Made by a program: the position numbers and the translations under genes
In this document: positions 45,317 through 53,967 of the stretch, piece after piece
Numbering within the stretch: the first letter of the stretch is position 1
Layout: each line of letters starts with the position of its first letter
The notes under the pieces: model-generated
Told to the model about the DNA's origin: nothing
Databases searched by the model: none
Seen by the model: the letters and a program-made list of their open reading frames with translations, nothing else
Source of the DNA: Verrucomicrobiia bacterium
Lineage (GTDB): Bacteria; Verrucomicrobiota; Verrucomicrobiia; Limisphaerales; CAIMTB01
Assembly: GCA_019634625.1 (NCBI GenBank)
Contig: JAHCBA010000034.1
Span: forward strand, 1 to 64,000
Length of the DNA: 64,000 nucleotides
Reading direction: 5' to 3'

Positions 45317-46311
45317 CTCCCCAAGACATGAACCGCGAAAGGCAGGCCGAGGGAACCCTCCCGTTCCGGGACGGACTGAACCTTGGGAATGCCGTGCTGC
45401 TGGTCAGCGTCCTGGCGAATGTCGTCCTCGGACTCCTGCTCGGGTACCGCGCCGCCATATCCGAACCCGTCCCTCCCGCGAATCCTCCCGCCGCCATCGG
45501 GACCCCCCGCATGCCCGTCCCTGCGGCGCGCGTCCGTGTTGAGCCATCGCCTTCCGGCCCGGCCCAGGTTCCGACCCCGTGGGCCGCCATCGAGTCGGAC
45601 GATCCGGCCACCTTTCTCGCCCGGCTCCAGGCCACGGGATGCCCCCCGTCCATCCAGCGGGACCTGGTCACCCGGCGGGTCGCCCGGCAGTACCGGGAGG
45701 GGACCTTCGAGATCGAGCATCAGTTGGCGAAGCTGACGCCGTGGTGGCTTCCCGGCACCACCACCATGGGTTCCGCCGAACGCCAGGCCCTGCGCCGCCA
45801 GCGGATGCTCCTGCGCTGGGAGTGGGAGGAAACCCTCGAAAGCCTGTTCGGAGAACCCGCCTACTGGACTCGCTTCCGGGTCATCGGCCGCAATCCGGAC
45901 CTGGTTCCCGACGGCCTGTCGCCGGACGAACGGCTGCGCCTCGCCCGCGTCTTTCGCGAATTCAACACGCGACGCAACGAACTCAACGAAAGCCATCCGC
46001 CCCAGTTCATGGCTGGGCCGGTTTCCCCCGCCCTCCAGGAAGCCTGGGACGCGTGGCGGACCGAACGCGAGGCGGCCATCGCCGCGGCGCTGTCCCCGGC
46101 CGGTTACCTGGAATACCAAATGCGCCATTCCCGCGAGGCCCGGTACGTTCACCGAAACCTGCCCGACGCCACGTCCGAGGACGAGTTCCGGGGATGGGTT
46201 CTGCGGACCCTCGAGAGCGGCATGCTCCCGGCCCCGACGCCGACGACGCTTGCCGACCGGTACGGAATCAGCACGGCGGCGGACGACCCTTCCTCCACAG
46301 GGGCCCAGTGA
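45313..46311 (+). CDS. Membrane-anchored protein of unknown family, second paralogue
   Basis: A 332-residue protein, coupled to the preceding gene. Hydrophobic anchor AVLLVSVLANVVLGLLLGYR at about residues 27-46, Pro/Ala-rich linker, then the shared domain WAAIESDDPATFLARLQATG and a long helical part rich in Arg, Glu and Trp (RMLLRWEWEETLESLFGEPA). C-terminal EYQMRHSREARYV parallels YELRHGVNAMGLR in the first paralogue. Probably faces the periplasm. No function can be assigned. Confidence 0.75.
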   Translation: MTPQDMNRERQAEGTLPFRDGLNLGNAVLLVSVLANVVLGLLLGYRAAISEPVPPANPPAAIGTPRMPVPAARVRVEPSPSGPAQVPTPWAAIESDDPATFLARLQATGCPPSIQRDLVTRRVARQYREGTFEIEHQLAKLTPWWLPGTTTMGSAERQALRRQRMLLRWEWEETLESLFGEPAYWTRFRVIGRNPDLVPDGLSPDERLRLARVFREFNTRRNELNESHPPQFMAGPVSPALQEAWDAWRTEREAAIAAALSPAGYLEYQMRHSREARYVHRNLPDATSEDEFRGWVLRTLESGMLPAPTPTTLADRYGISTAADDPSSTGAQ

Positions 46312-46371
46312 CGCTCCCCCGACGTAGGGGAAAATGGAGGGACCCCATTCCGGAAGCCTGCGGTTCCACCC

Positions 46372-46536
46372 CACATCCGCTTCATACACCCGGTCACTCA
46401 GAGGCATCATCAGCGGCGACAGCTCGATTCCGCTGCGGGCAAACTCCGCATCGTACTGAAACGCCGCCACGTCGCGCCCTTCCTCGAGGGACACTGCGCC
46501 AATCGTGCGCCCCCAGAGCTGGACCCTCGCAGTCAT
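46372..46536 (-). pseudogene. hipA: HipA-type toxin, N-terminal fragment
   Basis: The frame starts MTARVQLWGRTIGAVSLEEG, continues AAFQYDAEFARSGIELSPLM and MPLSDRVYEADV. This is the N-terminal domain of HipA-type kinases (the part that binds HipB); the kinase domain is missing. The upstream gene-free DNA (46312-46371) shows nothing else. Confidence 0.7.
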
Positions 46537-46576
46537 GCCGGCTCACCCCACGTCCATGGCTTTGGTTCAGCCGCCC

Positions 46577-47302
46577 TCATGGCTCCGCTTCCAGCCCCCA
46601 AACCCCCGCCTCCACCAACCCCCGGGTCGCCGCCGCCGCCCAACCCCGGTTCGCTGCCGGACTGGCCGGACTCGGGTGCAGTATCCGTGCGATCCGAACC
46701 GGCATTCCCTCCAGCGCCTCGGCGGCGCGGTCCGCCGCGAACCCGCCCACACCCACCACCCACGCCGCTCCGGTCCCCTCGACCACCTCCCTCAAGTGCG
46801 CGTCACACGCCGCCCACAAAGGTGCTGTCTCACGTACGGGCAGCTTGTCCGGTGTCAGGTTCGCCCCCGACGCGGCCACAAACAGCAGCGGGCAGTAGTT
46901 CACCACGAAGTGCCCGGCAAAGAACGCATCAGCCGTCCCATACCGCTCCGCAAACAGCCCCCACAACCGCCGTCCGCTCACCTCGCTCCGCCGGCACGCA
47001 AAGCCCTCGACCGCCCGCTTCGGATGCGTCCCGTCGGGCGCCCTGACCTCACCGCCCAAGCCCATCCAATCCCGCACGGCCGCCACTTCCCCGAAGGGAA
47101 CTCCGGTCTGTGCCATGCCGAACGGTCCGGGATTCATCCCGAGGAAGATCACGCGCCGGGGGCCGTCTCCGAACCGCCCGGCGTAGGCGCGATGGATTTC
47201 CCAGGCGTAATCGAGCGGCCTGTAAACCCAGGCCACCGGCTCTCCGAAGGCCAGCCCGCGCGTGGCCTCGCGCAACCGCTCCGCCGCCCGAACAACCGGC
47301 AT
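46577..47302 (-). CDS. SMUG1-type single-strand-selective uracil-DNA glycosylase
   Basis: A 241-residue enzyme with the family motifs: IFLGMNPGPFGMAQTGVPFG (motif 1, catalytic GMNPGPFGM), FVVNYCPLLFVAAS, and RIARILHPSPASPAANRGWA (HPSPASP, motif 2). It removes uracil and hydroxymethyluracil from DNA in base-excision repair. The ATG at 47302 is chosen; a GTG about 50 bases upstream is also in frame. It stands alone, next to a HipA fragment. Confidence 0.9.
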   Translation of the reverse strand: MPVVRAAERLREATRGLAFGEPVAWVYRPLDYAWEIHRAYAGRFGDGPRRVIFLGMNPGPFGMAQTGVPFGEVAAVRDWMGLGGEVRAPDGTHPKRAVEGFACRRSEVSGRRLWGLFAERYGTADAFFAGHFVVNYCPLLFVAASGANLTPDKLPVRETAPLWAACDAHLREVVEGTGAAWVVGVGGFAADRAAEALEGMPVRIARILHPSPASPAANRGWAAAATRGLVEAGVWGLEAEP

Positions 47303-47750
47303 GCCGGCACCATGCCGCGTCGCGGCGCCCGTCGATCCCTGGAGCCCCTTCACCACCGCCTCCCTTCCCCGCACCTCCCGGGCCCGCCCGCCCGCAGCCA
47401 CCCGATCACCCGGGCCGCGTCGCCTGGGTCCAGTTCCAGTGTCGGAACGTCCCCGGCCGGCAGCACAGCCGCCCCAGGAACCGTCCCCGCCGTCCCGATC
47501 CACCCTCCGATGCGCCCCATACGCCCTTCATCCCGCGCGAATCCCGGACCCGTTGTCAATCCGACGCAACGTCCGCCACCGCGTCCCGGCCGCCCCGGGG
47601 ACCTACGCAAGGCTTGGCTGGGCCTCGAAAACGGCGAGACCCTCCGAGCACGACGCGCCAATTCACCTCCAAATCACCGCAAACGGTGTGCATATGCACG
47701 TCGTTTCCGTCCATTTGGGGGGCCAGGGCGCGGCAGGGAGCAGGGCCCCG
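47303..47750. other. 450-bp stretch without a recognised gene
   Basis: A minus-strand frame ending at 47350 reads GGWIGTAGTVPGAAVLPAGD then VPTLELDPGDAARVIGWLRA and looks like coding sequence for 50 residues, but it has no recognisable start or relatives that I know. Nothing else stands out. Confidence 0.4.
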
Positions 47751-48515
47751 TCACTGCGCGATCCAGCCCCCATCCACCACCAGATCGGTCCCCGTGATGA
47801 ACCCCGCCTCGGGCCGGCACAGGAACACCACCAGCCCGCCGATGTCCCGCGGATCCCCCCAGCGCCCCAGCGGAATCCGTTCGAGGAACTGCCGGTTCAA
47901 TTCCGGGTTGTCCAGCAGCGGCCGGTTCATCTCGGTGGCGAACGGTCCCGGACTCAGTGCGTTGACCGTGATGCCCTGCGGCGCCAGCTCCAGCGCCAGC
48001 GCCCGTGTCAGGCCCAGGATCGCCGACTTGCTCGCCGCGTAGGCCGTGCGACCCGGCAACGCCACGTGCGCCATCGTCGAGCCGAGATTCACAATCCGAC
48101 CGTACCCGCGCCCGCTCATCAACGGCACCACTTCCCGGCACATCAGAAACGTCGCCGTGAGGTTGATGTCCAGCACCCCGCGCCACTCCTCCAGCGTGAA
48201 CTCGACCAGCGGCTTCCGCAGGTTCACCCCCGCGTTGTTCACCAGGATGTCCACCCCGCCAAAGCGCGTCCGCACCCGCCCGGCCACCTCACGCACAAAC
48301 GGTTCCCGGGTCAGATCCCCGGCAATCTCCAGCCCGATCCCGCCCGTCTCCTGGATCTCGGCGTGCACCCGGGCCAGCCCTTCCGCGGTCCGCGCCACCA
48401 GTGCCACCCGCGCCCCCGCCCGCGCCAGGGCCAGCGCGATCTCCCGCCCGAAGCCCCGGCTCGCTCCCGTCACCACCGCCACCCGCCCCTCCAGCGGGGC
48501 CGTCGTCGTGCTCAT
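47751..48515 (-). CDS. Short-chain dehydrogenase/reductase
   Basis: A 254-residue classical SDR: cofactor motif VVTGASRGFGREIAL, ILVNNAGVNLRKPLVEFT, catalytic Ser in NLGSTMAHVALPG and the YAASKSAILGL motif, and the C-terminal GFITGTDLVVDGGW typical of FabG/gluconate-5-dehydrogenase-like enzymes. ARTAEGL after the second strand suggests NADP(H). Substrate unknown. It is not in an operon. Confidence 0.9.
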   Translation of the reverse strand: MSTTTAPLEGRVAVVTGASRGFGREIALALARAGARVALVARTAEGLARVHAEIQETGGIGLEIAGDLTREPFVREVAGRVRTRFGGVDILVNNAGVNLRKPLVEFTLEEWRGVLDINLTATFLMCREVVPLMSGRGYGRIVNLGSTMAHVALPGRTAYAASKSAILGLTRALALELAPQGITVNALSPGPFATEMNRPLLDNPELNRQFLERIPLGRWGDPRDIGGLVVFLCRPEAGFITGTDLVVDGGWIAQ

Positions 48516-48650
48516 GGAGGAAGCCTATCCGGCTCGGGAGAAAACCGGAAGCCGTGTCCCCGGTTCCGATACGCGCCTCCCTCACTCCTCGTCCTGCCCG
48601 AAAATCTGCGGCGCCATCGCTTTCCTCCTGACTGCATGGATACGGCTAAA

Positions 48651-48697
48651 AGCCTGTCTGAAAACTGGGAGGGGCCCTTCCAGTTTTCAGACAGGCT
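48651..48697. repeat. Perfect 18-bp inverted repeat (hairpin)
   Basis: AGCCTGTCTGAAAACTGG and CCAGTTTTCAGACAGGCT are exact reverse complements around an 11-base loop. It lies 136 bp upstream of the SDR start and 147 bp after the end of the spermidine synthase-like gene. It could be a bidirectional terminator or a palindromic mobile repeat; the lack of a T-run favours the latter. Confidence 0.85.
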
Positions 48698-48740
48698 CTA
48701 AGAGACACAACCTCCTCAGGCAATGTCAGTCCACCGATTC

Positions 48741-48831
48741 GCCACTCGCCATTCGCCATTCGCCATTCGCCATTCGCCATTCGCCATTCGCCATTCGCCA
48801 TTCGCCATTCGCCACTCGCCACTCGCCACTC
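48741..48831. repeat. Heptanucleotide array, 13 units of GCCATTC/GCCACTC
   Basis: Exactly 13 direct 7-bp units without spacers. The first and the last three read GCCACTC, the nine inside GCCATTC, so variation is at one position and at the edges. The array ends 14 bp before the stop of the next gene (48845). With the hairpin at 48651 it fills the 329-bp gap 48516-48844. Confidence 0.92.
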
Positions 48832-48844
48832 GCCCCCTTCCCCC

Positions 48845-51334
48845 TCACCTCTCCCTTGACCCGGGCTTGACCCGGCCCGGCCACCGGCTCCAATCCACCT
48901 CCGCATCCCGTTGCAGCGCCTCCGGCAACCGGTCGGCCACCTGCGCTCGCAGATTCTCGAAGACAGGCCCGCCCACCACCGCCGCGACTTCGAGGGTCAG
49001 AAAGAACTGCCCCGCATCGTGCGCGCCCCGGAACGTCTCCGGCATCCGTGGCATCGCCGCACGATGCACGTCGCGCGCGTATTCCGCCCAGGGAACCCCC
49101 ACGAACCACGGGCTGCGAAGCCCGACCACATTCCGACCGGCGTCCCATTCCAACCATGCATTGGCCAGTGTGTTGACCGGACCCGGCGGCGGCGGCGGCA
49201 ACGGTCCCAGCAGGCACATGGCCAGTCCCTCCGGGTGCCGCATCAGGGCATCGCGGGTGCCCTGGACCCCCTCCCGCAACGACGCGCACGCCTCCTCGAT
49301 GGCAGACCAGTCCAGTCCTTCCACGCCGCGCCCGTCGGCGAAGGCGGCGATGCCAACGATGGGCAGTTCCGCGTAGAAATCGCCCCGGACGAGAAAGGCT
49401 CCCGGAAACACCTCGTGGAACGTCCGCGCGATGGTCTCGAACTGCGGACGGGTCAACTGGAAGAGCGGCAGCCACTGGCAAAAGAGCCCGCCGGGTCGGA
49501 GGGAACGACGCACCGCCTGAAAATGCTCCCTCGAGTACAACCGGCCCTCTCCGGTCCGCCAGGGCAGAAACAGATCGCCCACCACCCCATCGTATCCGCC
49601 GGCCGTCCGACCGACAGCGATCCGCGCATCGCCGAGGGTCAACGTCAGGCGGGCATCGTCGAGAACGTCGCGGTTCCAGGGCCCGAAATGGTCCCGGGCC
49701 ATTCCCGCCACCAGGGGGCTCAATTCGAAGGCCTCGATCCGCTGCACCCCGGGCACCCGCGCCGCCCCCGCCGCGGTGCTTCCCGTCGCCAGCCCGAGCA
49801 GCGCCACCCTTTCAGCCCGCGCATGGAGCAGCAGCGGGATCAGGGCCTGCCGCTCCTGATTCCCCACGGCCAGGGATCCTCCCAGCGTGTACGTGTTGTT
49901 GAATACGATCCGCCAGTCTTCCGGCCCGCCCTGAACGGTGGCGACCACGCCTTCCCGGCCCACCGCCACCTTGACCAAACGGTCTCCGGGTTCCGGCGAT
50001 ACCTGGGGCAGGCGGCTCCCCACGGTAAACCCACCCACCGCCGCCACCGCCGCCGCCACCAGCAGACCCAAACCCCACCCCGGTCGCCGCCCAACCACCC
50101 CCTCTCCCGCCCACCCGGCACGAACCCACCCGGGCACTCCCAGGACGGCATATCCCAGGCCAATGACCGCCACCGTGGTCCACAGCCCAAAGCCGGGCAT
50201 CAGCAACCCCTGCGCGACCTCCGCGCCCAGCCAGCCGCCCAGTCCATTCCACGCCAGCAATCGGGCCACGACGGACGGCGCGGGTGCCGCACCCTCCGCG
50301 GAACCCGCGCCAGCCGCCGCCCGCAACAGCCAAGGAAACAGCAGCCCGACCCCCACGAACAGGGGCACCACCGCCACGCCTCCCAACACCCCAAGCCGCC
50401 CGAAATACGCCAGCGGCGCCCACTCATACGGGATGCTCCGCAATCCCGGCTGCATCGCCAGAAACACCAGGGGCTGCACGAAGCACATCAGCGCCGCCCC
50501 CACGATCGCCTGGCCCAGGGTGATCCGGCCATACCCCACCAGAAACGAACCCAGCGCCAGTCCGGCCAGCACGAAAGCCAGCACGCCCGCCGCCGAGAAA
50601 TGCGAGTTGATGGTCACCTGGGTGACCTGATGCTGCACGGCCACCTCCAACGCCAGCACCGCAAACCCGGACCAGAACGCCCGCAACGACCAGCCCGGCG
50701 AACCGCCCGACCCTTCCCGGAGGTTCGCCCCTTCCATCCGCCAGGCCGCGTCTCTCGCGTCTGACCCCGGCCGGATCCCCCGCTGACATCCCATCGCCAC
50801 CGCCGCCACCAACAGGTTGGTCCCGCACGCCACCAACCCGGTTGTCATCGGGCCGAACCCAGGCAGCCCCACGAAAAACACCAGCGCCACCCCGAAAAGG
50901 CCTCCCACCGTGTTCCACGCATAGAGGCGCGGCACCCCGGCCACCCTTCGTGCGGCGGGTATCACTCCGGCCACGGCCGGAAACACCATCCCCAGCGCAA
51001 AGGCTGGCGGCCCGATCAGCACCAGCGGCCACAGCAGGCGGGCAACCCCTCCCGTGGCCCACACCGGCGCTCCGGGTTGGGTCAGCGTCTCCACCACCAG
51101 CAGCGGCACCAGCGCCGCCACCGCCACGAATCCCTCCGCCTTCACCACCCGCCGCCAGGCGCGACCCGGCGCGGCCGGACGCCATGCCGCCCAGGCCGCC
51201 CCCAATGCCAGGCCCACGAAGAACGCCCCGATCACCCGCGAGAACGTCTCCGGCCCCGCCCCCAGCAGATCCACCAACCGCCGCGTCCACAGTGTCTGGT
51301 GCGCCAACGCCGCCGCGCCGCTGGCGAACAACAC
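48845..51334 (-). CDS. Fused multispanning membrane / spermidine synthase-like protein
   Basis: About 829 residues from a GTG at 51334 (LVLFASGAAALAHQTLWTRR); the frame is open further upstream into the preceding gene. The first two thirds hold about 14 hydrophobic helices. From about residue 560 comes a spermidine-synthase/methyltransferase domain: LLLHARAERVALLGLATGST, QRIEAFELSPLVAGMARDHF, RLTLTLGDARIAVGRTAGGY, DGVVGDLFLPWRTG and LRPGGLFCQWLPLFQL. Such fused proteins are widespread in Verrucomicrobia and Planctomycetes; a true aminopropyltransferase role is unproven. It follows the secreted-protein pair closely (51388), possibly co-transcribed. Confidence 0.8.
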   Translation of the reverse strand: MLFASGAAALAHQTLWTRRLVDLLGAGPETFSRVIGAFFVGLALGAAWAAWRPAAPGRAWRRVVKAEGFVAVAALVPLLVVETLTQPGAPVWATGGVARLLWPLVLIGPPAFALGMVFPAVAGVIPAARRVAGVPRLYAWNTVGGLFGVALVFFVGLPGFGPMTTGLVACGTNLLVAAVAMGCQRGIRPGSDARDAAWRMEGANLREGSGGSPGWSLRAFWSGFAVLALEVAVQHQVTQVTINSHFSAAGVLAFVLAGLALGSFLVGYGRITLGQAIVGAALMCFVQPLVFLAMQPGLRSIPYEWAPLAYFGRLGVLGGVAVVPLFVGVGLLFPWLLRAAAGAGSAEGAAPAPSVVARLLAWNGLGGWLGAEVAQGLLMPGFGLWTTVAVIGLGYAVLGVPGWVRAGWAGEGVVGRRPGWGLGLLVAAAVAAVGGFTVGSRLPQVSPEPGDRLVKVAVGREGVVATVQGGPEDWRIVFNNTYTLGGSLAVGNQERQALIPLLLHARAERVALLGLATGSTAAGAARVPGVQRIEAFELSPLVAGMARDHFGPWNRDVLDDARLTLTLGDARIAVGRTAGGYDGVVGDLFLPWRTGEGRLYSREHFQAVRRSLRPGGLFCQWLPLFQLTRPQFETIARTFHEVFPGAFLVRGDFYAELPIVGIAAFADGRGVEGLDWSAIEEACASLREGVQGTRDALMRHPEGLAMCLLGPLPPPPPGPVNTLANAWLEWDAGRNVVGLRSPWFVGVPWAEYARDVHRAAMPRMPETFRGAHDAGQFFLTLEVAAVVGGPVFENLRAQVADRLPEALQRDAEVDWSRWPGRVKPGSRER

Positions 51335-51387
51335 AAGCGACGCCCAACGGGCGCCCCCGCTCCCGCCGCCGGATCCCTCCCCGCCGC

Positions 51388-52290
51388 TCAGACCGATGTC
51401 CTCCGAAGCCGGAAGAACCGCGGCCCGGCTTCGAGCGGGACCGTCACCGTCTCCAACCGGTCCGTGCCCTGGACCGGCGCGCCAACCGGCGACCAGGCCC
51501 CGGGATCGCCAAGCCGATCCGCCCGTTCCACCTGGTACACGCTCCTCGCCAACGCCCCGAACGCGATCTGCACCGTGTTCTCCCCAACCTCGATCCACGC
51601 GAGGGTGACCCCCGCCTGGAGCTGAAAGACGTACCGCTCCGAGGGCGGGTGCAACGGCCCCCCGTCCGCCCCGTTCACCGACGTGTCGATCAGTCGCATC
51701 CCCACCCGGTACAGGCCCGGCAGATCCACCGTGAACACCCGCCCGTGAATGTGCCCGTACGGATCGTCACCGGACGCACCGAACGATTCGCTCAATGGAA
51801 AGCGGTGGCTGCCGTCGGTCTCCCCCACGGGCACCTCGAAGGTCAACTCCGTCCCTTCGCTCTCCCCCGCCGTCTCCCAAAACCCGAACCGCCCGCCCGC
51901 CGGCCCAACGACCGTCTCCACCACCAGTTCAAGGCGCGACCCTGGCGCCGCATGTCCAAAGGCCGGTCCCCCGTAGTCCAGGCCCGCCGGCAATGCCGTG
52001 AAGGTGACCGAACCCGCATGCAACCCCGCGCGAGGACCCGCCGTGGCCGGCTGCATCGGCATCACGTACCCGGATTCCGCCACGAACCGGTCGCCGTTCA
52101 CGAAGGACAGCGGCGCGCCCGCCTGCGACCCGAGCGCCCCGGCGTTGATGTGCTGGTGGGAACCCAACGCCGGCATCGACGCCAGGATCAGGCTCACCGC
52201 CAGCACGCGCCTTCGGGCATGACACCACGCGGGCGACCGGTCAGGCCGGCCCGCGGGTGCATGCCTTCCTGAATCAGGAAGGGTGTTCAT
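51388..52290 (-). CDS. Secreted His-containing protein, paralogue without sorting tail
   Basis: A 300-residue exported protein: long basic N-terminus, signal segment VLAVSLILASMPALGSHQHI, then NAGALGSQAGAPLSFVNGDR, FVAESGYVMPMQPA, GPAGGRFGFWETAGESEGTE, GDDPYGHIHGRVFTVDLPGL and YRVGMRLIDTSVNGADGGPL. The same order occurs in the gene just upstream (52303), so they are paralogues. The C-terminus is a FFRLRRTSV-type module instead of PEP-CTERM. The mature N-terminus (HQHIN) and YGHIHG are possible metal sites. Family unknown to me; in overall plan it resembles anchor-M proteins. Confidence 0.75.
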   Translation of the reverse strand: MNTLPDSGRHAPAGRPDRSPAWCHARRRVLAVSLILASMPALGSHQHINAGALGSQAGAPLSFVNGDRFVAESGYVMPMQPATAGPRAGLHAGSVTFTALPAGLDYGGPAFGHAAPGSRLELVVETVVGPAGGRFGFWETAGESEGTELTFEVPVGETDGSHRFPLSESFGASGDDPYGHIHGRVFTVDLPGLYRVGMRLIDTSVNGADGGPLHPPSERYVFQLQAGVTLAWIEVGENTVQIAFGALARSVYQVERADRLGDPGAWSPVGAPVQGTDRLETVTVPLEAGPRFFRLRRTSV

Positions 52291-52302
52291 CCGGTTGGGC
52301 GA

Positions 52303-53133
52303 TCAGGATTGGCGCCGGCCGCCGCGCCGCATCCATCCCATTGCCAGCAGGCCGAGCGTCCCCATCCCCAGCAGGGTTCCCACGCCCGGCTCCGGAACGG
52401 CGTTGAAGGCAATGGTGATCACGTCGGACGGCGTATGGATCGGCCCGCCGCCCGCGCCGTTGCCCGAGAGATCGAACGCCCGGAAGGACACCTCGTACAA
52501 ACCCGGCACGGTGGCCGTGAATCGTCGCCCATGCAGGTGCCCGTACGGATCCGCCCCCGGCGTCCCCGCTCCCAGACTCGCGTCACTCAATGCCCACAAC
52601 CCGGTCGGGATCGCGACGTCATAACCCACCCCATACTCAAAGGTCGGAACCGTCGATCCCGCCTCCCAGAACCCGAACCGGCCCCCTTCCGGACCCGACA
52701 CCGACTGGATCCCGGCCATGACGAAACTGCCCGACGCCGGCGCGTTGGGAACCGGCCCGCCGTTGTCCACCGTGGTGGCCAGCACCGTGAAGGTGATGTT
52801 GCCTTCAAAGAACCCCGCAAAGCGGCCGGAGTCGGCCAGCGGGAGGTCCTTCACATACCCGGATTCCGCCGCGAACAGGTGTCCATTGGCGAACATCAGC
52901 GAGTCCCCCTGGCTCGTGCCCGTTGCCCCGGTGTTGAGGTGCCCGTGCTGGGCCCAGCTTCCCGCCGCCATGCCCATCACCGCGGCGCCCGCCCACACCA
53001 GACGTACCGCCCGGCCCATTCGCGGCCATCGCGGCATCCCGCCAAACCTCCCACCGGGTACCGGTGCCGGGCTGAAAGGCGCTCCGGCGGAGGAGCGGTC
53101 GCTCATTTCCATGTCGTTCATCGGATCCTTCAT
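52303..53133 (-). CDS. Secreted PEP-CTERM protein, paralogue of 51388
   Basis: A 276-residue exported protein starting at ATG 53133. Signal segment VRLVWAGAAVMGMAAGSWAQ, then HGHLNTGATGTSQGDSLMFA, NGHLFAAESGYVKDLPLADS, GPEGGRFGFWEAGSTVPTFE, GADPYGHLHGRRFTATVPGL and YEVSFRAFDLSGNGAGGGPI. C-terminus VPEPGVGTLLGMGTLGLLAM then RRGGRR is a PEP-CTERM signal. The stop is 12 bp before the start of the paralogue. It resembles the anchor-M proteins in its WE/HLHG wording and may also bind metal; this is inference. Confidence 0.8.
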   Translation of the reverse strand: MKDPMNDMEMSDRSSAGAPFSPAPVPGGRFGGMPRWPRMGRAVRLVWAGAAVMGMAAGSWAQHGHLNTGATGTSQGDSLMFANGHLFAAESGYVKDLPLADSGRFAGFFEGNITFTVLATTVDNGGPVPNAPASGSFVMAGIQSVSGPEGGRFGFWEAGSTVPTFEYGVGYDVAIPTGLWALSDASLGAGTPGADPYGHLHGRRFTATVPGLYEVSFRAFDLSGNGAGGGPIHTPSDVITIAFNAVPEPGVGTLLGMGTLGLLAMGWMRRGGRRQS

Positions 53134-53189
53134 CAGTGTCTGCTTTCGTTCTTGTTCAGGTTGGTTGCTGCCTCGATCGGCAGAGAAAA

Positions 53190-53846
53190 TCAGTCGTCCG
53201 CCGGCGCTTCCGGATGCCCGTCCGGTCGCACGAAGCGCGACCCGGTCTGGACCAGGCGCCGCTGAACGGTCGCCCAGGGCACGGACTCCACATGGCTGTC
53301 GGTGAACAGGTAGTTGGCGGCGTGCCGATGCCGCCCGGACGCCACCTGCGTCGCAAAGGCGGGCGGCGTGTACCCGCCCCCGGCCGCATCGGCGAAATGG
53401 AAATGGTCCGACCCCTCGAACTCGGGGTGCGCCTCCGCCAGATGCATCGTCTCCGCGGGCGACGGAATCGCCGTCATCCGGGAGAAGTTCAATTCCGCGG
53501 CCCCATACGGGTGCGGGGTCAGAAAATCGTTGAGCGCGAAACTGGTGAACCGCAGGCGGTGGGGATCCACCGGACACCGGTACACATTGGTCACCCCGTA
53601 CACCGCCAGCCGTCCGATCCACGATGCTCCCTGGTGCGCCGAGCGCGGCAGCGCATCGTCATGGTCGAGCGCATACAGGGCACAGCCGAATCCGATCTGC
53701 CGCAGATTGGAACCGCAATGGATCGCCCGCGCCCGCGCCTTGGCCTGCCCCAGCGCCGGGAGCAGCAGGCTCGCCAGGATCGCCACAATGGCGATCACGA
53801 CCAGCAGCTCGATCAGGGTGAATGCATGGATCTTTCGAGACGGCAC
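53190..53846 (-). CDS. Prepilin-like protein of the second secreted-protein locus
   Basis: A 218-residue protein with a GTG start at 53846 after GGGAG. Leader [20 protein letters not shown], unusual in having Ala before the cleavage site (like the copy at 17322). Then [38 protein letters not shown], and the end motif [19 protein letters not shown] (H-X9-DS variant). It lies 56 bp upstream of the PEP-CTERM gene and 121 bp downstream of a small Cys protein, repeating the order seen at the head of the znu cluster. Confidence 0.85.
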   Translation of the reverse strand: MPSRKIHAFTLIELLVVIAIVAILASLLLPALGQAKARARAIHCGSNLRQIGFGCALYALDHDDALPRSAHQGASWIGRLAVYGVTNVYRCPVDPHRLRFTSFALNDFLTPHPYGAAELNFSRMTAIPSPAETMHLAEAHPEFEGSDHFHFADAAGGGYTPPAFATQVASGRHRHAANYLFTDSHVESVPWATVQRRLVQTGSRFVRPDGHPEAPADD

Positions 53847-53967
53847 AGAACTCCCGCAGGATGGGGGAAGAGCGACACTCCTCCCGGTATGGTATGGACC
53901 GATACGGAACACCCGCCCACGCGGACGACCGTTCACACGCGCCGTCACGGGCGCGCCAGATGGGGAA

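Noticed and set aside
47350-47661. A small minus-strand gene upstream of the SDR region
   Set aside because: About 50 codons look plausible but there is no start signal, no family and heavy G+C bias; it is reported only as part of the gene-free stretch.
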